Assembly: GCA_945867875.1 (NCBI GenBank)
Contig: CAMBJF010000167.1
Location: 1 to 5,455 of the forward strand
Direction of reading: 5' to 3'
Source of the DNA: an uncultured Ruminococcus sp.
GTDB lineage: Bacteria > Bacillota > Clostridia > Oscillospirales > Ruminococcaceae
DNA length: 5,455 nt
The notes under the pieces were generated by a model that did no database searches, was not told where the DNA came from, and saw only the letters and a program-made list of their open reading frames with translations. The position numbers and the translations under genes are program-made. The first letter of the stretch is position 1; each line of letters opens with the position of its first letter. This document shows, in pieces, positions 4,448 through 5,455 of this stretch.

Positions 4448-5434
4448 ATGCAGCTTATCATAAGCGAAAAGCCCTCCACAGCCAAAATCATAGCGGCAGT
4501 GGTAGGAGCATCAGATAAAGAATATGACGGAAAGGAGTTCTGCTACAAGGGAAACGGCTATTACGTTGTCAATGCCCGAGGACATCTGTATAGTCTTGGA
4601 ATGCCCGAAGATTACGGGTACAGCAAGGTTTACAGACTGGACGAGCTGCCCATGTTCCCCACATTTGAGCTTTTCCCCGAATGTGACAGTACAAACGGAC
4701 TCCGCAGAATTATTGCAAAGCTCATCAATCTATCCGAGGTGGAATCTATAATCTGTGCCACAGACGCAGGACGTGAGGGAGAGCTTGTATTTCGCCATAT
4801 TTACAATGCAAATAAATGCACAAAGCCTGTTTACAGAATGTGGTGCAATTCCATGACCGATGAAGCAATAAAAAAGTGTCTTGAAAACCTTCCTCCCGAC
4901 AGTGAATTTGATGGTGAGTACAAAGCCGCACTTGCAAGAGAGCAGTCGGACTGGCTTATTGGAATGAATTTATCCCGTCTTTATGGTGTAATGGATAACT
5001 ATCCCCATAGAGTAGGCAGAGTGAAAACGCCTGTGCTTTCCATTATCGTTCAAAGGGATAAGGAAATCGACAACTTTTCAAAAACGACCTCATACCGTCT
5101 TGAAATGGATAACGGTGCCTTATCCGAACAGGTGTATGCCACAAAGGAAGAAGCGGAAAGGATGCTTGCGGAAAGCAAGGGGACAGATGCCAATGTGCAG
5201 TCAGCTATAACCGAAAACAAAAGCAAAAACAGACCGCTTTTGCACAGCTTGACCACCTTGCAGCAGGAAGCGAACAGGGTGTACGGATATACAGCAAAGG
5301 AAGTTCTTGAAGCGGCGCAGAGCCTTTATGAAAAGAAATTTACCACATATCCGAGAACAGACTGCAACTACATTTCCGAGGATATGCGTGGAAAGGTCAT
5401 TGCCTGGACCATAGTCAATAAAGTGGACAAGTAA
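4448..5434 (+). CDS. topB: DNA topoisomerase III, C-terminally truncated
   Basis: A type IA topoisomerase cuts and passes single DNA strands; copies on conjugative elements are thought to serve element replication or transfer. The N-terminal TOPRIM domain shows SEKPS (6-10) and ATDAGREGE (104-112, with catalytic acidic residues). GRVKTPVLSIIVQRD (190-204) and LTTLQQEANRVYGYTA (268-283) follow, and then TTYPRTD (299-305), where Tyr301 is the DNA-linking residue. The start at 4448 has AGAAAGGA eight bases upstream. After EDM (311-313) the sequence stops resembling the family and ends at residue 328, against roughly 600-700 normally, so the C-terminal half is missing and activity is doubtful. 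It is co-directional with the virB4 operon but separated from it by the reversed nuclease-like gene. Confidence 0.88.
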   Translation: MQLIISEKPSTAKIIAAVVGASDKEYDGKEFCYKGNGYYVVNARGHLYSLGMPEDYGYSKVYRLDELPMFPTFELFPECDSTNGLRRIIAKLINLSEVESIICATDAGREGELVFRHIYNANKCTKPVYRMWCNSMTDEAIKKCLENLPPDSEFDGEYKAALAREQSDWLIGMNLSRLYGVMDNYPHRVGRVKTPVLSIIVQRDKEIDNFSKTTSYRLEMDNGALSEQVYATKEEAERMLAESKGTDANVQSAITENKSKNRPLLHSLTTLQQEANRVYGYTAKEVLEAAQSLYEKKFTTYPRTDCNYISEDMRGKVIAWTIVNKVDK

Positions 5435-5455
5435 AAGAAGCAAAATTCACAAAAA
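5387..5455. other. Sequence after the topB breakpoint, unidentified
   Basis: Family resemblance of topB ends at about 5386. None of the three forward frames continues a topoisomerase, so a simple one-base frameshift is not the explanation. The 70 bases contain two TGGAC motifs (5404-5408 and 5425-5429) and then an A-rich stretch to the window end. They could be the edge of an inserted element or a rearrangement join; I see no recognisable insertion-sequence or group II intron end. Confidence 0.4.

Overview
The window looks like a decayed or rearranged piece of an integrative conjugative element (or related conjugative plasmid) from a Gram-positive, Clostridia-type bacterium. A Ruminococcus-like gut organism is my guess from the style of the proteins, not something I could test. 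The support is a VirB4-type conjugation ATPase end, a run of small membrane proteins and a mobile-element-type topoisomerase III, together with purine-rich ribosome binding sites, overlapping ATGA start/stop junctions and standard -35/-10 promoters.

Layout. Bases 1-56 hold the last 17 codons of an unidentified gene. Bases 57-544 contain no convincing protein gene but are dense in signals: a hairpin with a T-tail (162-199), a strong promoter (208-236) with a small palindrome over its -35 box, two clear Rho-independent terminators (289-318 and 353-387), and a 40-bp imperfect palindrome (477-516). The promoter followed closely by a terminator suggests a short untranslated RNA of about 75 nt. Bases 545-1013 hold a 21-codon piece resembling the start of a small phage-type HNH endonuclease, then a very acidic Val/Thr/Glu-rich piece cut off inside a hydrophobic segment. 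From about 1004 the sequence becomes the C-terminal part of VirB4, without its Walker A motif.

Bases 1004-3326 form a tight plus-strand operon: VirB4 end, a hypothetical protein split by a one-base frame disruption near 1985-2010, a 104-aa two-helix membrane protein and a 59-aa one-helix membrane protein. At 3329-4348, on the opposite strand, lies a complete DUF1016/YhcG-type PD-(D/E)XK nuclease-like gene with its own promoter and RBS. It looks like cargo placed between the conjugation genes and topB. At 4448-5434 is topoisomerase III, which reads well through the catalytic tyrosine and then ends early in unrelated-looking sequence.

How it fits together. VirB4 would power the mating channel, the membrane proteins could be channel accessories, and topoisomerase III would handle DNA during transfer or replication. 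The nuclease-like gene is probably accessory. At least three gene ends look like breakpoints (about 608, 1004 and 5390). The region is therefore either a genuine mosaic or remnant, or partly an assembly artefact; the sequence alone cannot decide. The strongest candidates for something new are the signal-rich non-coding block at 1-545 and the regulated divergent region between the nuclease gene and topB (4349-4447).
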